Shown: positions 9,669-21,420 of the stretch, piece by piece
Layout: each line of letters begins with the position of its first letter
Numbering within the stretch: the first letter of the stretch is position 1
Origin: Phoronis australis
Lineage: Eukaryota > Phoronida > Phoronidae
DNA length: 35,043 nt
Assembly: GCA_002633005.1 (NCBI GenBank)
Contig: NMRA01000032.1
Span: 188,001-223,043, forward strand
Reading direction: 5' to 3'
The notes under the pieces: model-generated
The model's input: only the letters and a program-made list of their open reading frames with translations
What the model was told of the DNA's origin: nothing
Database searches by the model: none
Program-made: the position numbers and the translations under genes

Positions 9669-11903
9669 CATTTAGTTACTGGTCAGTGCTCATTTCTCAA
9701 ATATCAGACACTCAGGGTTTTGTATTATCTTGAGTCTTAAAATAGACTTGGCAGTTCATAAAATCATCAAGAATAGTGAGTGCCAGTGATACACATGTAG
9801 CTAGTCCATACATTCTCACCATGTGCAACATTGGGATGAGTGATCTTTTGCTGCAGCTCCAAATTCCTGAATTTGCTTATATTTCAGTTAGGTTCAATCT
9901 CCGATCTAAACTGCAGAATTTTTCATAAACAAAGTGCTTTTGGCTTAAAAGAATTACAGCACTGATTTGATTCTGAAGTGTTGGTAAATGAGCCATCAAC
10001 AGTATAGCAGTGCATGCACCGTGTTCAAATTTGCAATTTTAAGGTTGTTCAACCTCATTAAACTCTCAGTTCTTGAGTCATTGATAGATTTGATGTTCCT
10101 GTTCATGTACAGAAATCAAGTTTTATCACTGTAAGGAATATAATGAGACAGCCGTTAGGAGCTTATGTGGCTTCGTTCTTCGGTCTTAAAAATTAAATGC
10201 TGCGGAAGTGTAATTTTATCAAAAACCTTGATTTTTTTAAATGTGACAATCCTCGTTGTATATTTTTATCTGAAACCGTAATCTGGATACCCCATACTAA
10301 AAGGTGGATTTGCTCCAGATGCTGTCCAGAGCACTGAGTGCTTTTAGTGCAAGAGTGATGCTGGTGTCGTTATTAATGGGTCTGTGTTTTACAGGATCTG
10401 ATGACTGGTCATATTGCCTGTTGTTTGGCTCCAGGTCATGTTGTACACAACCACAAGATTATGGTGTTGTCTAGCTATTAAGCCACACTGGGGGTCATCC
10501 CTAGTAATGATAGAGGGTCTTCTCAGTACAGGGGGATCTGGTATACCCTGATTATTAGCATGTGGTGTTAATAATATTTATACTGGGAGTTATGATTGCT
10601 CTTATAGTTGTCTAATGAGGGCACTACATAGCCACTGAGCCACACCTGACTGGTTGGTTGCCTCTGGTCTCTTGGGAACATTAAACTTTTAGCAGATGTT
10701 TGCTCTATCCTTTGTAATATTAATGAAGTTAAATTAATAAATGTTTGATAGTGCTGTTTTGTTTTGTGTGCACTTATCTGGCAAATACATCTTTGACAGT
10801 CAAGCAGGTTGTGATTTGTTGCCGGAAGGTACATGTTGCCTTGTTTATTTAATAATTAATAATTAATACTTTATGTGTACACATGATAACTGACAATCTT
10901 TTACTTCTATACATTTATTTTTCTAATAGACAACGTTGATGTGGATGGTGTCAACATTTTTATTTTTCTATACTGTTAAATAATGTTTTTGGCTTATTCT
11001 GAATCTGCGCACCAGAATCTGGACCTCCTGTGCTCTTTTTGTGGTTGGGTGGTATGTCTAGTCCTTGTTTATCTTGGTTTTGAATGATTGGCAGCTTGTT
11101 GAGATTGGAGGCTATTCATACCTGGCTGAAGGTAGTGGGGTTCTTTTGAGATTTAACCTTGGAAGTTGTGGTTTATTTTCCTTGCGGTTTCTGTATTCCA
11201 TGGTGCCTTTGTTGAGGTTTTAAAAAGTGTGATTGATTGAAGTTGAGCTCAACTGTTGAGGTAGACTGTAGAGTGAACTCCAGTGTAGGGCATTGATTGT
11301 AGTTTTCATGCAACCTGCAAATATTATGCCAGGGTGCATTTTGTGACTACAGGTTTCCATTTAAGAGCTAGTCATGCTTGCATGAGCTTGGTCTGACCTG
11401 AGTATAAAAGGTAATGTCTGGCAGAGTGCTGTTATTGTCTGACAATGAAACACAATGGTGAACTCACAGCTATGTGTTGTGTCTATCAGCTCATAGGCAA
11501 TAGATTAAAGGTTAAACCAATACACATTACTTGTGGTTCACACAGATGTTTGCACTTCCCCCCTCCCAGATTTCACTTACCTGCCCTAGAGGTAAGTACC
11601 AGTTTACAAGTGGCAACTTGAGCCTTTTGCAGAATTCAGTCAATTAACAGTTGTCCAATGTTTGTCATTGATCACAATTTGTTGTTGAATTCAACTGTAA
11701 GAGAAGCCAAATAGTAGTTGGTAACATACGCAACAACTTGCAACATTTGGGTCACTATAATTTCCCATTTGCTGCATGGGTGCATGAACTGCTCTGTCAG
11801 GAGGTCTTGCAACTGCTGTACCAATATTTTCCACATAAAAGTACATCTAAAAAGATGTTTTGAGGCCAAGTGAGACTTGAATTCACTAAATCTCCTTGGG
11901 GAG

Positions 11904-11924
11904 CCCCCCCCCCCCNCCCCCCCC
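11904..11924. repeat. Poly-C tract with an ambiguous base
   Basis: A run of C with one N at 11916. The N most likely marks uncertain homopolymer length in the assembly rather than biology. Confidence 0.95.
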
Positions 11925-12625
11925 AGAGCACCTATGACTGTGACTGTACTTGGAAGAAATTAATACTTTTTTGATAACAACACTAGTTTATAGCAGCTTT
12001 TTTTAAGAGCTGTTATAAACTTAAAAGTTGTGAAAAAGCGTTTGTCCAGGAAAGTTATGATGTGTTTTTTTTTTATTGGCGTATTCCAATACCTTTCTAC
12101 CCAGTTGCTTCAGTGTCCACCCTTCCTGTGTTTTTGATTCTCTGTGTTTATCTAGATCTTGCAAGAACTTCCCAGTTGGACTATAATTGAATCTATGGAC
12201 AAGGGAGCACATGGTAGAACTATTAGCGCAGCAGATAAGCTTAAATACCCTTCCTTGAAAGCCTGTTAACTAAATGACTTAATTAATCGGAGGATCCCAC
12301 TAAATACCATTCTTTGTGATCCATTTTGAAAGGAGTGATCACATTACCTGATGGTGATTGCTCCAGTTCACATGTTTGATCAGCTTTTGCATGGTCTGTG
12401 ACCATGTCTGTGCTTTTTGCCTGCTGGGCATCAGTGCCTGGTGTGGATAGACCAATGGTGTAGATCAGGTTCCAGGAGTTTCAGTCTGTGGGAAAGCACG
12501 ACTCACACTCTGAAACACCCATTGCGACTGCTCAAAGTAGGTAGGCTAAAATGTAAAGTTGTGCAACTCCCCTGGAATGGTAAAGGTGAACTCCATTCTG
12601 GTGGGAGTATTTACCAGAGGTTGTG

Positions 12626-12659
12626 GTATGCAACAAATATTCGTATGCAACAAATATTC
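12626..12659. repeat. Perfect 2 x 17 bp tandem duplication
   Basis: GTATGCAACAAATATTC occurs twice head to tail (12626-12642 and 12643-12659). Confidence 0.9.
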
Positions 12660-13039
12660 AGTTGAGAGTGCCAATCAACTATGTCATTTGATGTTGATCG
12701 AATGTCCCTAGAACTAAAGGCTATGTCACTTACCAGAGGGAGTTAGTGCCAGGGAAGGTATGGTTGCGATGGAGTTGTGATAGATAGAAGTTTATGTAAC
12801 AGAATCGAGTGACATTTGGCCTGTTTTGCAAATTTTGTTTGTACATTTTTTGGGGAACATTTTGCAGTTTTTTCCTCAAAGTTTTTATAAGTGAAGTAAA
12901 CAGTTACACAGTTTTTGTTTCATTTAAGTAAGCTTTCCTTAATAATTTTCTCAAAAAGACTCACTCGCAGAGTGTCTACAATAGTCATTGATGAAAATCT
13001 TAGAAATACAATATGCTTAATTATAAACTTGAATTTGTA

Positions 13040-13206
13040 AATCTTTGGAGAATATGGAACCTTGATTCTCCAGTTCAGAGGTTGAGTAGTGATGGAAATG
13101 TGTCAATGTTTTTTTCATTTTTTCAATCTTTGGAGAATATGGAAACTTAATTCTCCCGTTCAGAGGTTGAGTTGTGATGGAAATGTATCAATGTTTTTTT
13201 TCATTC
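13040..13206. repeat. Two-copy tandem duplication, period 85 bp
   Basis: Units start at 13040 and 13125 with AATCTTTGGAGAATATGGAA and both run through TTCAGAGGTTGAG and GTGATGGAAATGT to a T-rich end. They differ at only a few positions, so the duplication is fairly young. Confidence 0.9.
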
Positions 13207-14394
13207 TGAAATTGATTTCGTGTTATTTGATGTTAAATTAGGGATTTATTATAAAAGTAATTTGGTTCATTTGAGTTTCATTCTAAATCTGAGAGATCCA
13301 GTGTGAAGCATCACTGTTCAGATCCCTTACCTGCTAATACATAGTGGGCTTAAAATATTAATTGAATAATTGGATTGCTGACACACCATGCAATCTAAGG
13401 AGTGTCTTTTCATTCAATCGATGATAAACAGCCCATTTCAACTGACATCCGATCATGTGATTCGATTTTTTGCTGGGTGACTGTTTGACATGGTTGTTTG
13501 ATTTTACTCTATACATGCAAATAGTGTACTTCAGGAAGTTCAGATTCGAACACACCCTGTCTCAAGACCGTGTTGGGCTATTTTAAATTATCAATCTTTA
13601 GGAATGTTAAGTGATTGATTGTAAAGAGTATTCATCGTTGGTAAAGAAATTGATAAGAGGTAAGGATTCAAAATGTTAAAAAGTGGATGTGTTTGTTTTA
13701 TCCAGTGTGCCATGGCAATGACTCACTGACAAAGAATCTTTCTCAATAAGCATTGTGCAATGTTTTATCAGAACTAAGCAAATTAATGCCCTATTTTCAG
13801 AGCTCAAAATGAAAGTAGAAATTTGCCAATTACGGGGATCGACATGTTTGTCCATTTCCATTGTGGCACTGTGCATGTTTTAATGACTTTCTAAAGTTTT
13901 TAACTAGAAATAGCCATGTCTCGTATAAATAACATTGGTTATGGTTAAGCACCTGACTGCTTTATGAAGAAAGAGTTTGATATTTTATCCATTTTACAAA
14001 CTATTGGTAATTGGTAAAACAGCCATGATTGTTGCCAAGATTTCACTTTTGTCCGTTTCAATGGTTCCTCATTTAGGTTATTTCCCTGTACAATGCATGA
14101 CAAAAATACTTTTATCCTGTCATGAAGACAATTCTCATACTTACAGCAATGACCTACTGTATTTTAATTATTCTGTTGTTAATATGTTTTCCTATATTAC
14201 CGTATGATTTTTTCTTACTTTTTGTTTTCTTTGCTTTTGATATTTTTTGCTCTATGTTAAAAGCCTGGATATAATGGTTCGCTTTTTGGACTAAATATTT
14301 GAATTTAATGTGTTGTCATTTATTTGAGTAGCAATAAAACAAACTATTATAGGCCATGGGGGTGAAACTCTGATTACGGAATAACCTAGCCACG

Positions 14395-14505
14395 TTATGT
14401 ACTAACTGTCCCATTAATTCCTTTTCATCCATCTTCATGAGGGAGGACTGCTCTGACGAATTCGGCTGCAGCCTAGTCGTCATAAGCGAAAAATTCCAGG
14501 ACATT
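14395..14505. repeat. Dispersed repeat, diverged copy B
   Basis: Second copy of the repeat at 7060-7165, same orientation, with matching blocks described there. Neither copy shows clear terminal repeats or coding potential. Confidence 0.55.
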
Positions 14506-16952
14506 TGGTCTGGATACTTTTTGCCGCGTGCTGTATTTCTTCAGGGTGAATTCTAGCTCTGTCTAAATGTGCCAGTAATGTACTGACCATCATCATATAG
14601 CCTTGTGTTTAACATTGTGTCAAAACATTACAATTCTCCACACATTGCCTTGCTTATTAACTAACTATTGATGAAGGTTTAAGAATGCATGCAGTGGCCC
14701 CTGGGGTGTTTATTCTGAACTTCCTCCTTAAGTATGTCCAACTTGTGGATGAAAATAGTAACACATGTCATAATACATGTTGCGAGGTGAAACAACATCA
14801 TGGTTGTGTTATCTTGAACAGATGGTGGTGAGACTTGGCCATTTGATGCTTAGGTGTGTGGGAAGGTATTTAGTTCAGGTAGGTGAACTGGGAGAGTATG
14901 AGAGGCTAGGTTGCCGCCTGGATTTATGTCGTTCATATGGATTGGGTGAGCTTACAAAAGGCTGTTATCAAAAATCCGATAAAAATTTGGAGTGAAAATT
15001 TTCTGCTCGAGGTTATGTAAGAGCGTAGAAAAATCACTGTTTTTGCCAACAGGGGAACATCGTGTTTCAGAAATGGCTGATGAGATTCACATGAAAACTT
15101 TCAGATTCCATTCTTTATTTATTGTTCTCCAAAATACTACTGGTATAAAGAATTGTTTTTAAATGTTCCGTTTTTAAATGAGAAACTGTCAAAAGTAGGA
15201 CTTTTACGATTTTTTCTAAATATTTGTTAAAGATGCATAATACGAAAACAAAACAATAATTTAGAAAACTGTGGCGGTGTTTTTGAGACTTTTGCTTAAA
15301 CATTTATGTCATACGAAATTTGGGATCGTGCTGCTTTGATATGCATGTACCCATCTTTTTGCTAAATTGTCCTAAAAAACAAGCTCACATGACCTAATTA
15401 GTGGCAGATTAGCATAAAGTCCCAAATCAAATTCTGCGGAATTTCTACTTTCAGAAAATTTTGGTAAGTTAAGTTATATAGATTCGTAGTTATTTGCCTA
15501 AATGTACAGTCTTGTCGATAAGGCTCTACATAACCTTAAATCTTCAAAATCTTCCTTCAAAATTTTTAACTTCATAAAACGCAATTTGTCCTTCATTTTT
15601 GGAAACGTGTGTATTGCTGTCGGTTATTACACTTACACTATTCTTTTACATTGTGTTTGTCAGACATTATTGCCTGTAATATGATTCTTTTCTTTTCCAG
15701 CAGATGGCGTGACGTAATGTGATAACATTCCAGTGGATTAACCTTTCATTAATAAAAGGTAACTGTTTGAAGTTTTTTTTTTAATCTCAGTATCAGTAAG
15801 AAAGAATGTTTGAGCAACCGAAAAGGATTGTTCTTCAATCATGGAATTTCCACTATTTCTCTTTGCTCATTTTAAGTTCTAAATGATTAAATCATCTATT
15901 TCGAGTGCAATGGTACTTGAGTTAAGGGGTTGGTGTCATGGTGTTTGATATCTTGTGTTTTTTTCTATGGTTATACAATTCAAACACTATAATATTGATG
16001 GAATACAAAGTGTGTGTTCAGTTGTTGTTAAATCCCCTGGAGAAGTGGTGCTCTCTGGTCTAGAATTAAAATGACTACAAAAATAAACTAGGTAATACTA
16101 GCAAATCATACAAAAATAAACAGCAGTATCTTCTTCTTAAGTGGGTTCTGAGAATCAGATTTTTGAAACTAACCCGCAAGGTAGGGACCAGACTGAACCT
16201 TAGGGGCCTGTCCAAAGGTCACATGCCTGGGTGTAATATTATTACAGTGCTGGGTATGTATATTGCACAGCATTGCTTTATGGCAAAATTTTGCAATTGC
16301 GTTAACTTTAGTTTATAGTTTACAATAAACAATCAATTTGTAAACTACTTTAAGCTGCTATAAACACACATTTGTGTCATTTCTCCCAGTCTCAAAATCG
16401 GGCAGCGCCCCCTAGATGCGAGAATTTCACAAATGGAGCCGTTTTGATCACGTACTTCGCTTGTAATGCATTGAAATTTCTCTCAAATTCTTGCATAGTC
16501 TTGTGTTTTCGAAGGTTGTAGTCTCTATAGAACACATTCCAGATTCCTTAAACAGACTGCACGAGAAGTGGTGTCCGAGTATGAAAAGTCTGATATTTCT
16601 GAGGCCGTTCTTCGTTTATAATATGTCTGGTCATGACGAGCTAAATTTACGATCTTCATCTTTCAAACAATAACATTGCCACTCGGTTCTTTCAAACCCT
16701 CGTAATTTTCATTTCTAATTTGATTATGGAACAAGCCTGGACCAGTTTCAAGTCCTTTGAAATTCTGAAAAGTAATTTTTGCGGAAGACTGTTATAGCAG
16801 CATAAATCATGTGCGCTTTGTAAAAATTATATTTTTCTGTGTCCAATTATCTCACCTTTCAATTGGGTTTTAGTGATTGGACTCCAAGACCTGGGATCAC
16901 TGGTTAAGACCCTCCTTGCTGGTGGTGCGTACAATCTAGCTTTGTATTTCAG

Positions 16953-17057
16953 CTCAACATGTCGATGTCTATAAAACTGATACCGGTTGAGACATGGCTG
17001 GAGAAGATAGGCCTTATGGAGTACAGACAGCTGTTCACCAAGTACACGGGGATAGAG
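16953..17057 (+). CDS. BCAR3: BCAR3-like exon: start codon and first half of SAM domain
   Basis: The acceptor TTGTATTTCAG precedes 16953; six bases (CTCAAC) lead to ATG at 16959. The exon ends GAG/GTTAGT at 17057, phase 0. Residues 1-33 begin MSMSIKLIPVETWLEKIGLM and continue to TKYTGIE. The VETWLEKIGLMEY pattern is a typical SAM helix 1. The start is chosen at 16959 because no in-frame ATG is found in the candidate upstream exon, but a further upstream coding exon in the long intron cannot be excluded. Joined to the next exon it forms a complete SAM domain. Confidence 0.85.
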
Positions 17058-19107
17058 GTTAGTCGCAAAACGGGGGTGTAGTGAATAGGTCGCCCTGGTT
17101 TTCAGGACTGAAGTCCTGTTTTGGAGGCAACAAAATTGCAACCAAATGTGGATTAAAAACTATTTGTCTATTGAGCAGACGTTGTCAGGTGCTATGAAAG
17201 TGAGAATTACTAGTATTTAATCTTACCAATAGAGTGTGCTTTTTGCATACTGAGAGAGTTCTTGCTATTTAGACATTACAGTGGATTATGAGGTAGATGC
17301 ATCACACACTGACCTGAATTCAGAAATTCGAGGTCTCAGTATCCATGTTGTGGCTGAGAATGTGGGGTGTATTCTGTATCTCCGTTACTTTTTGATCTAG
17401 GCTTAAATGACGTGAGGAATGAAAATTTGTGGTTTGCTGTCGGGCAAATCACAATCAAGGTTCATATTCAGTGGCCACTTTTGGTGAAAAATGAAGGTTG
17501 TCAAATAACTGTAAAAGCTGGGTTATTTTAAAGTACCATCATTCCAAATTTGTAATCTAAAATATTTTTGCACAAGAACCATCAAATAAAATTTTATGGC
17601 CTAATGCATCGCAGTTGTATAAAAGGGTACGTACACTACAACTTGTGGTCACAGCCCACTTCTATCATGCATAAATACATAAGGTAGCTGGTAATTTAAT
17701 AAGTTCTTGATCAAATTGAAGAAGTATCACATACTAAAGTAAGAAAAGTTATTACCATGCTGATCAAGTTTTTCTAGATGATGATACAAATGGTCTTGGC
17801 AACATGCTTAATGTGTTAGTATCGAGGCTTATTTCCACATTAAAACATCAGAATAAGGATTTTGTTTTTTTGTTTTGTTTTTTTTGAAGTCCGCTTAGAA
17901 AAACAAAGTATCTCCCTGCTTTAAAGACTAGCTCTCCACTTGGCGAACAACCGCTGCATTTTTTCTCTCCTACCACTTTTTTGTGACGTTTGGGACTGAA
18001 CATATGGCTAAATATATTTCTGATGATTGGGTGGGGATATGGGTAGTAAGGGGGAGGGTGATACAGGCACTACAGTATTACAAGTGGCACTGAAGCACGG
18101 TGTGCTATGAACGGACGTGTGCAATAGTCTGTTGTTACCATTTTATGTACAATACTCCCTATAAATGTCCATCCCCAGGTTAGTCTTTTCGTTACAGAAG
18201 GGATGGGTCTACATATCAAGTTAACGAATTGTAGCCATTTCTTTACAAGTATCATAGGTTTTTAATTGCAGATTTTGAATTTTATTTCAAAACCTTTTTA
18301 TCGCAATGAACGTATTTCTTGACTTGTTGCCAGCAACAATAAATGCTAGGTAATTCTCATAATTGCATCTCTTAGTCTCAAGTGTCTGAAAATGATGCAA
18401 TCAATTTATTCAATACACGCTCTCCCTGCAGAACATCAGCTGTGTGACATGGCAGTTGCATTGACCTAAGGTTCATATATTTTGTCCCCCACATGTCTGT
18501 TATACTGGCGATTTGCATTTCTGTCGCAGACTCGGTTTCAAAAATTTCCAAACATCGATCGATTCAATTCATGCAGAGCCAAACCGTTGATAAACTTTGT
18601 TGTTATTGATTTTTGGCAGTTTGTTATTCCAGTCTGATCGGAATGTGAGGAGCACTTGACAGGTCGTGAGATTCTAATAGACACATAGGAATCAATGACG
18701 TCCTTTGATCTTGTGACTGGGAAATGTACTAGACAGCCACCCATGAATCAAAGACTCCCTCTTTGTAATAAATGGAAACTTTAACAAAATTTAGTGTTGT
18801 TTTATGAATCGACAGTCTGGAAACCATGCTGGTAATAGACAGATGTTATTTTTTTCTTTTGCGGAATCATTTGGCAGAATATTGGACCATATTGTGCGAC
18901 GTAATTTTGCTAAATATGGAAAGAATTACCATTAATTTATTTGTTTTGCATATATTTGCAAAACTTATCTTGTTTTCCACGGTGGTTAAATTTCATCGGC
19001 TTCTTTCATCTTCTTTATATGGCGCAGTTGTGACCTTGAAAGCATTAACTGTGACCTTGAAAGCATTAACTGCTCGGTGTAGTTTTATTGTACCATTCAT
19101 ATTTCAG
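17058..19107 (+). other. BCAR3-like intron between the SAM-coding exons
   Basis: About 2 kb. No exon is expected because the two SAM halves join directly. Seen here: a T-rich tract near 17860-17886, and a perfect 21-bp tandem duplication (TGTGACCTTGAAAGCATTAAC) at 19029-19070, 38 bp before the acceptor. Confidence 0.6.
19029..19070. repeat. Perfect 2 x 21 bp tandem duplication close to a splice acceptor
   Basis: TGTGACCTTGAAAGCATTAAC is repeated exactly at 19029-19049 and 19050-19070. It contains TGACCTTGA, which resembles a nuclear-receptor half site with extension (reverse TCAAGGTCA). It ends 37 bp before the exon at 19108, in the region where a branch point would lie. Confidence 0.9.
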
Positions 19108-19216
19108 CTTCTGTTGTATATCAAGGAGGTAGAGTTACGTGACCTCGGGGTAGTGAACAGTGCCCACAGAGCAAGAATGATCTCTAGTTTGAGTATACTA
19201 AGAGCCAAGATGGAAG
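19108..19216 (+). CDS. BCAR3: BCAR3-like exon: second half of SAM domain
   Basis: The acceptor ATATTTCAG precedes 19108 and the donor GAAG/GTAAGG follows 19216. It encodes residues 34-69, opening LLLYIKEVELRDLGVVNSAH and ending LRAKME, plus one base of codon 70. The features LRDLGV, HRARMISSL and the closing amphipathic helix are those of SAM helices 3-5. Phase 0 entry matches the previous exon exactly. Confidence 0.88.
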
Positions 19217-21036
19217 GTAAGGGATCATGGGAGCCAAGGTTTCAATGAATTATGGGTAGGTGTAATGTATTGCGGAAAGTTAGAGTTAACTATACGAATC
19301 TATCATGAATTATGGGAAGTTTTGAAGAATTCTGGGAAGTTACCAGGAATTATGGGAAATTAAGGTAAGTATTGGAAAGTAATCTTAATTCATGAAGAAT
19401 TCTGGGAAATTATGGAAAGGTATCAAGATGAAGTAATTTTAAAAAATCTCAAAACTTATGCTGCAAAAATTTCTTGTTTATTTCTGCTTGACATAATATA
19501 GAACAGAAGTCAAGTTTCAAAAACACGTCTTCATAAGCATTAGATGGATTTTTGTAATACTGTAACGACATTTTGAAAATATGGTGTCACTCAAGAAAGC
19601 ATTGTCCCTGAATCATAAACAGTCATGGTGTAGCTGCTTGAGAGTGATCTGATATCTGCCGTATATGATTCTGTATCTTGGAAAGCAGAGGAAATCTCTT
19701 CAAATCATTGAATGTGTTCTTGTGTAATGAGGCCATGTTCTATTTACTTTTCCAATCTTGCTTATTGTTCCAAAAACATTAACCTCATGTTCAGTTCATC
19801 CTCTCACTAGTTCCCTAGGGATAACTGATCAATTTTGTATAACTTAGTGGAACTATTTTTATACCGGCAGTTCAATACCGGCTTAAACTCTCATGTATGT
19901 GTGCTGGTTTCTTTGAATAATAGTCATTCATCCAAATAATACATGCTTGCCGCTTTAGACTGGTAGCTGTTCAGCAGGAATTCAGTGGTGCATTTCTATA
20001 GGACGAACAATATTCTGTTTGTTTGACTGAGTCGTTGCCTTTTTGCAGTTTCTTCCTTTTGACAACTTTTTGTATTCTCAAGACTAAAGTTTCAAATCTA
20101 ATCTAACCTTGTTGGACATTCTACTTTGTAAATCATTTTAAATAACAAATTACGGAGATGATTATTCAACTATTCTTTCTACAGCGTCACTGCATTTTCA
20201 GACAAATTTGTAATCTTTCCATGAACTGCTTCAACCAAAAAGAGTGCAGCAAATGAATGTTCTCATTCAAATCTAATGTTACCCAAGTCATCTGTGTTTC
20301 TCCAAGCTTGCTTCAACATGAACCGTCTGCTTTTCATGTTTGTGCTGCCCTCTTTAGGGAGGATGTGTATAATTGAAACCAGAATGATACTTGAACTGCA
20401 GGATGTACTTATCAAACATTTTATTTGGGGACCGTATCACAAGATAACTGATGGTGAAATGAAAAGCAAAATTTGATATCAAAGTTCAGGTTATGTAAGT
20501 CCAAAACTTGGTTCCAGTGTTCACAAATTAGTGCTTTTGAGTATATTCCTCTCTTACTGAAATTCCTTTAGACCACTCACCAGTTTTAAAAAACTTTGAA
20601 AAAATAAAACTTGGCCAAGTTGTTGCAGCAACATACATCTAATGTATCAATCTCAACAGGATGCCACTAAAAGTGAAAACTTTGAGTACTGTTGGATATT
20701 AAATATCACTTTGGACACTTTCCCTTAGCCTTATTAATAAATTGGTTTAACTCTTTCAGGTTTCATTTTGACATCCATTTTGCTTGGGGAAATTATGCAG
20801 ATTTTTAGCTGTCCACAACTGCAGTTTTTCATTTAGTGAATCACTCTACTAAGGAACCATCTGTTGAATGTTGTGACATCTGTTTTAGTGTGCTAATTTG
20901 AAAAGGCTGTTTTAATTGCTGCAAGTTAGCTCAGTGCACTCTAGTACTGCACTGATTGTCAAACAGTCCAGAACACCATAGTCTCTTAATCCTTTGTCGT
21001 CGCTGAAGCCATTTTCTCTCGTGTTTTGCTTTCCAG
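19217..21036 (+). other. BCAR3-like intron with degenerate GGGAA array
   Basis: About 1.8 kb. A degenerate array (19242-19425) of GAATTATGGGAAGTT-like units starts just past the donor. Nothing else is recognised. Confidence 0.55.
19242..19425. repeat. Degenerate array of GAATTMTGGGAA-like units
   Basis: GAATTATGGG, GAATTATGGGAAGTT, GAATTCTGGGAAGTT, GAATTATGGGAAATT and GAATTCTGGGAAATT recur at irregular spacing. Some matches resemble TTCNNNGAA/TTCCCAGAATT STAT-type half sites on the reverse strand, but regular decay of a tandem repeat explains them as well. Confidence 0.7.
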
Positions 21037-21070
21037 GAAAGCCACCAAGTTCCCCGCGTCATTCAGGAAG
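21037..21070 (+). CDS. BCAR3: BCAR3-like 34-nt microexon (Pro/Ser/Arg linker)
   Basis: The acceptor TTTTGCTTTCCAG precedes 21037 and the donor GAAG/GTAAGT follows 21070; both are strong. The exon enters in phase 1 and leaves in phase 2, precisely bridging the SAM exon (phase 1 out) and the SH2 exon (phase 2 in). It encodes GKPPSSPRHSG with split codons at each end, and the junction to the next exon reads Ser. The Pro/Ser/Arg-rich content suits a flexible, phosphorylatable linker. Skipping it would shift the frame. Confidence 0.8.
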
Positions 21071-21277
21071 GTAAGTCTGTCATTTCACCTGTATTTTTGG
21101 AAAGTTTTTTTAAAAATCTTTGACTTCTTGAGGTTTACATTGTGTGTTTGCCATAAAGTTCTGAAGCAAAGGTATTACTACATTTTAGAGGTCTACATTA
21201 TCTGGACTTCAAACTTTAGTTTCAATGTCCGAATTAATAATTTATTTGTTTTCTCCGATGGCATTCTTAATCCTAAC

Positions 21278-21420
21278 CAGGGGCGGATCCAGGATTTTAA
21301 GTTAGGGATGGCCAGGGCAGAGTATTATCCAGAATTTTGCCTGTCAAGATATTCGCACCCCCGATCTGGGAGAATTTTAGGGGGGATGGCCCCCTTGGCT
21401 CCCCTCTAAATCTGCCACGC
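21278..21420. mobile_element. Short inverted-repeat element, candidate hAT-type MITE
   Basis: It starts CAGGGGCGGATCCAGGATTT and ends CTAAATCTGCCACG. The reversed right end (CGTGGCAGATTTAG) resembles the left end around GGCRGATYYAG. Inside is GGGGGGATGGCCCCCTTGGC, a pattern common to short dispersed elements in invertebrate genomes whose ends read GGGGCGGATCCAG. I could not confirm an 8-bp target duplication (ATCCTAAC against CTTACGTT), so the class is tentative. Confidence 0.5.

Larger units (their letters stand above)
6335..16952. other. Long intron or gene-free region, about 10.6 kb
   Basis: No exon, RNA gene or transposase recognised on either strand. It contains two tandem duplications (9531-9668, 13040-13206), a 17-bp tandem pair (12626-12659), an 18-bp palindrome (8510-8527), two diverged copies of a dispersed repeat (7060-7165, 14395-14505), an AT-rich patch with TAATAATTAATAATTAATAC near 10850, and a poly-C tract with an ambiguous base (11904-11924). 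The longest open frame (7088-7471, minus) is not recognisable as a protein. Confidence 0.5.

Noticed and set aside
11904-11924. Poly-C tract as a structural (i-motif/G4) element
   Set aside because: It contains an N and is probably a homopolymer of uncertain length; the sequence cannot support more.
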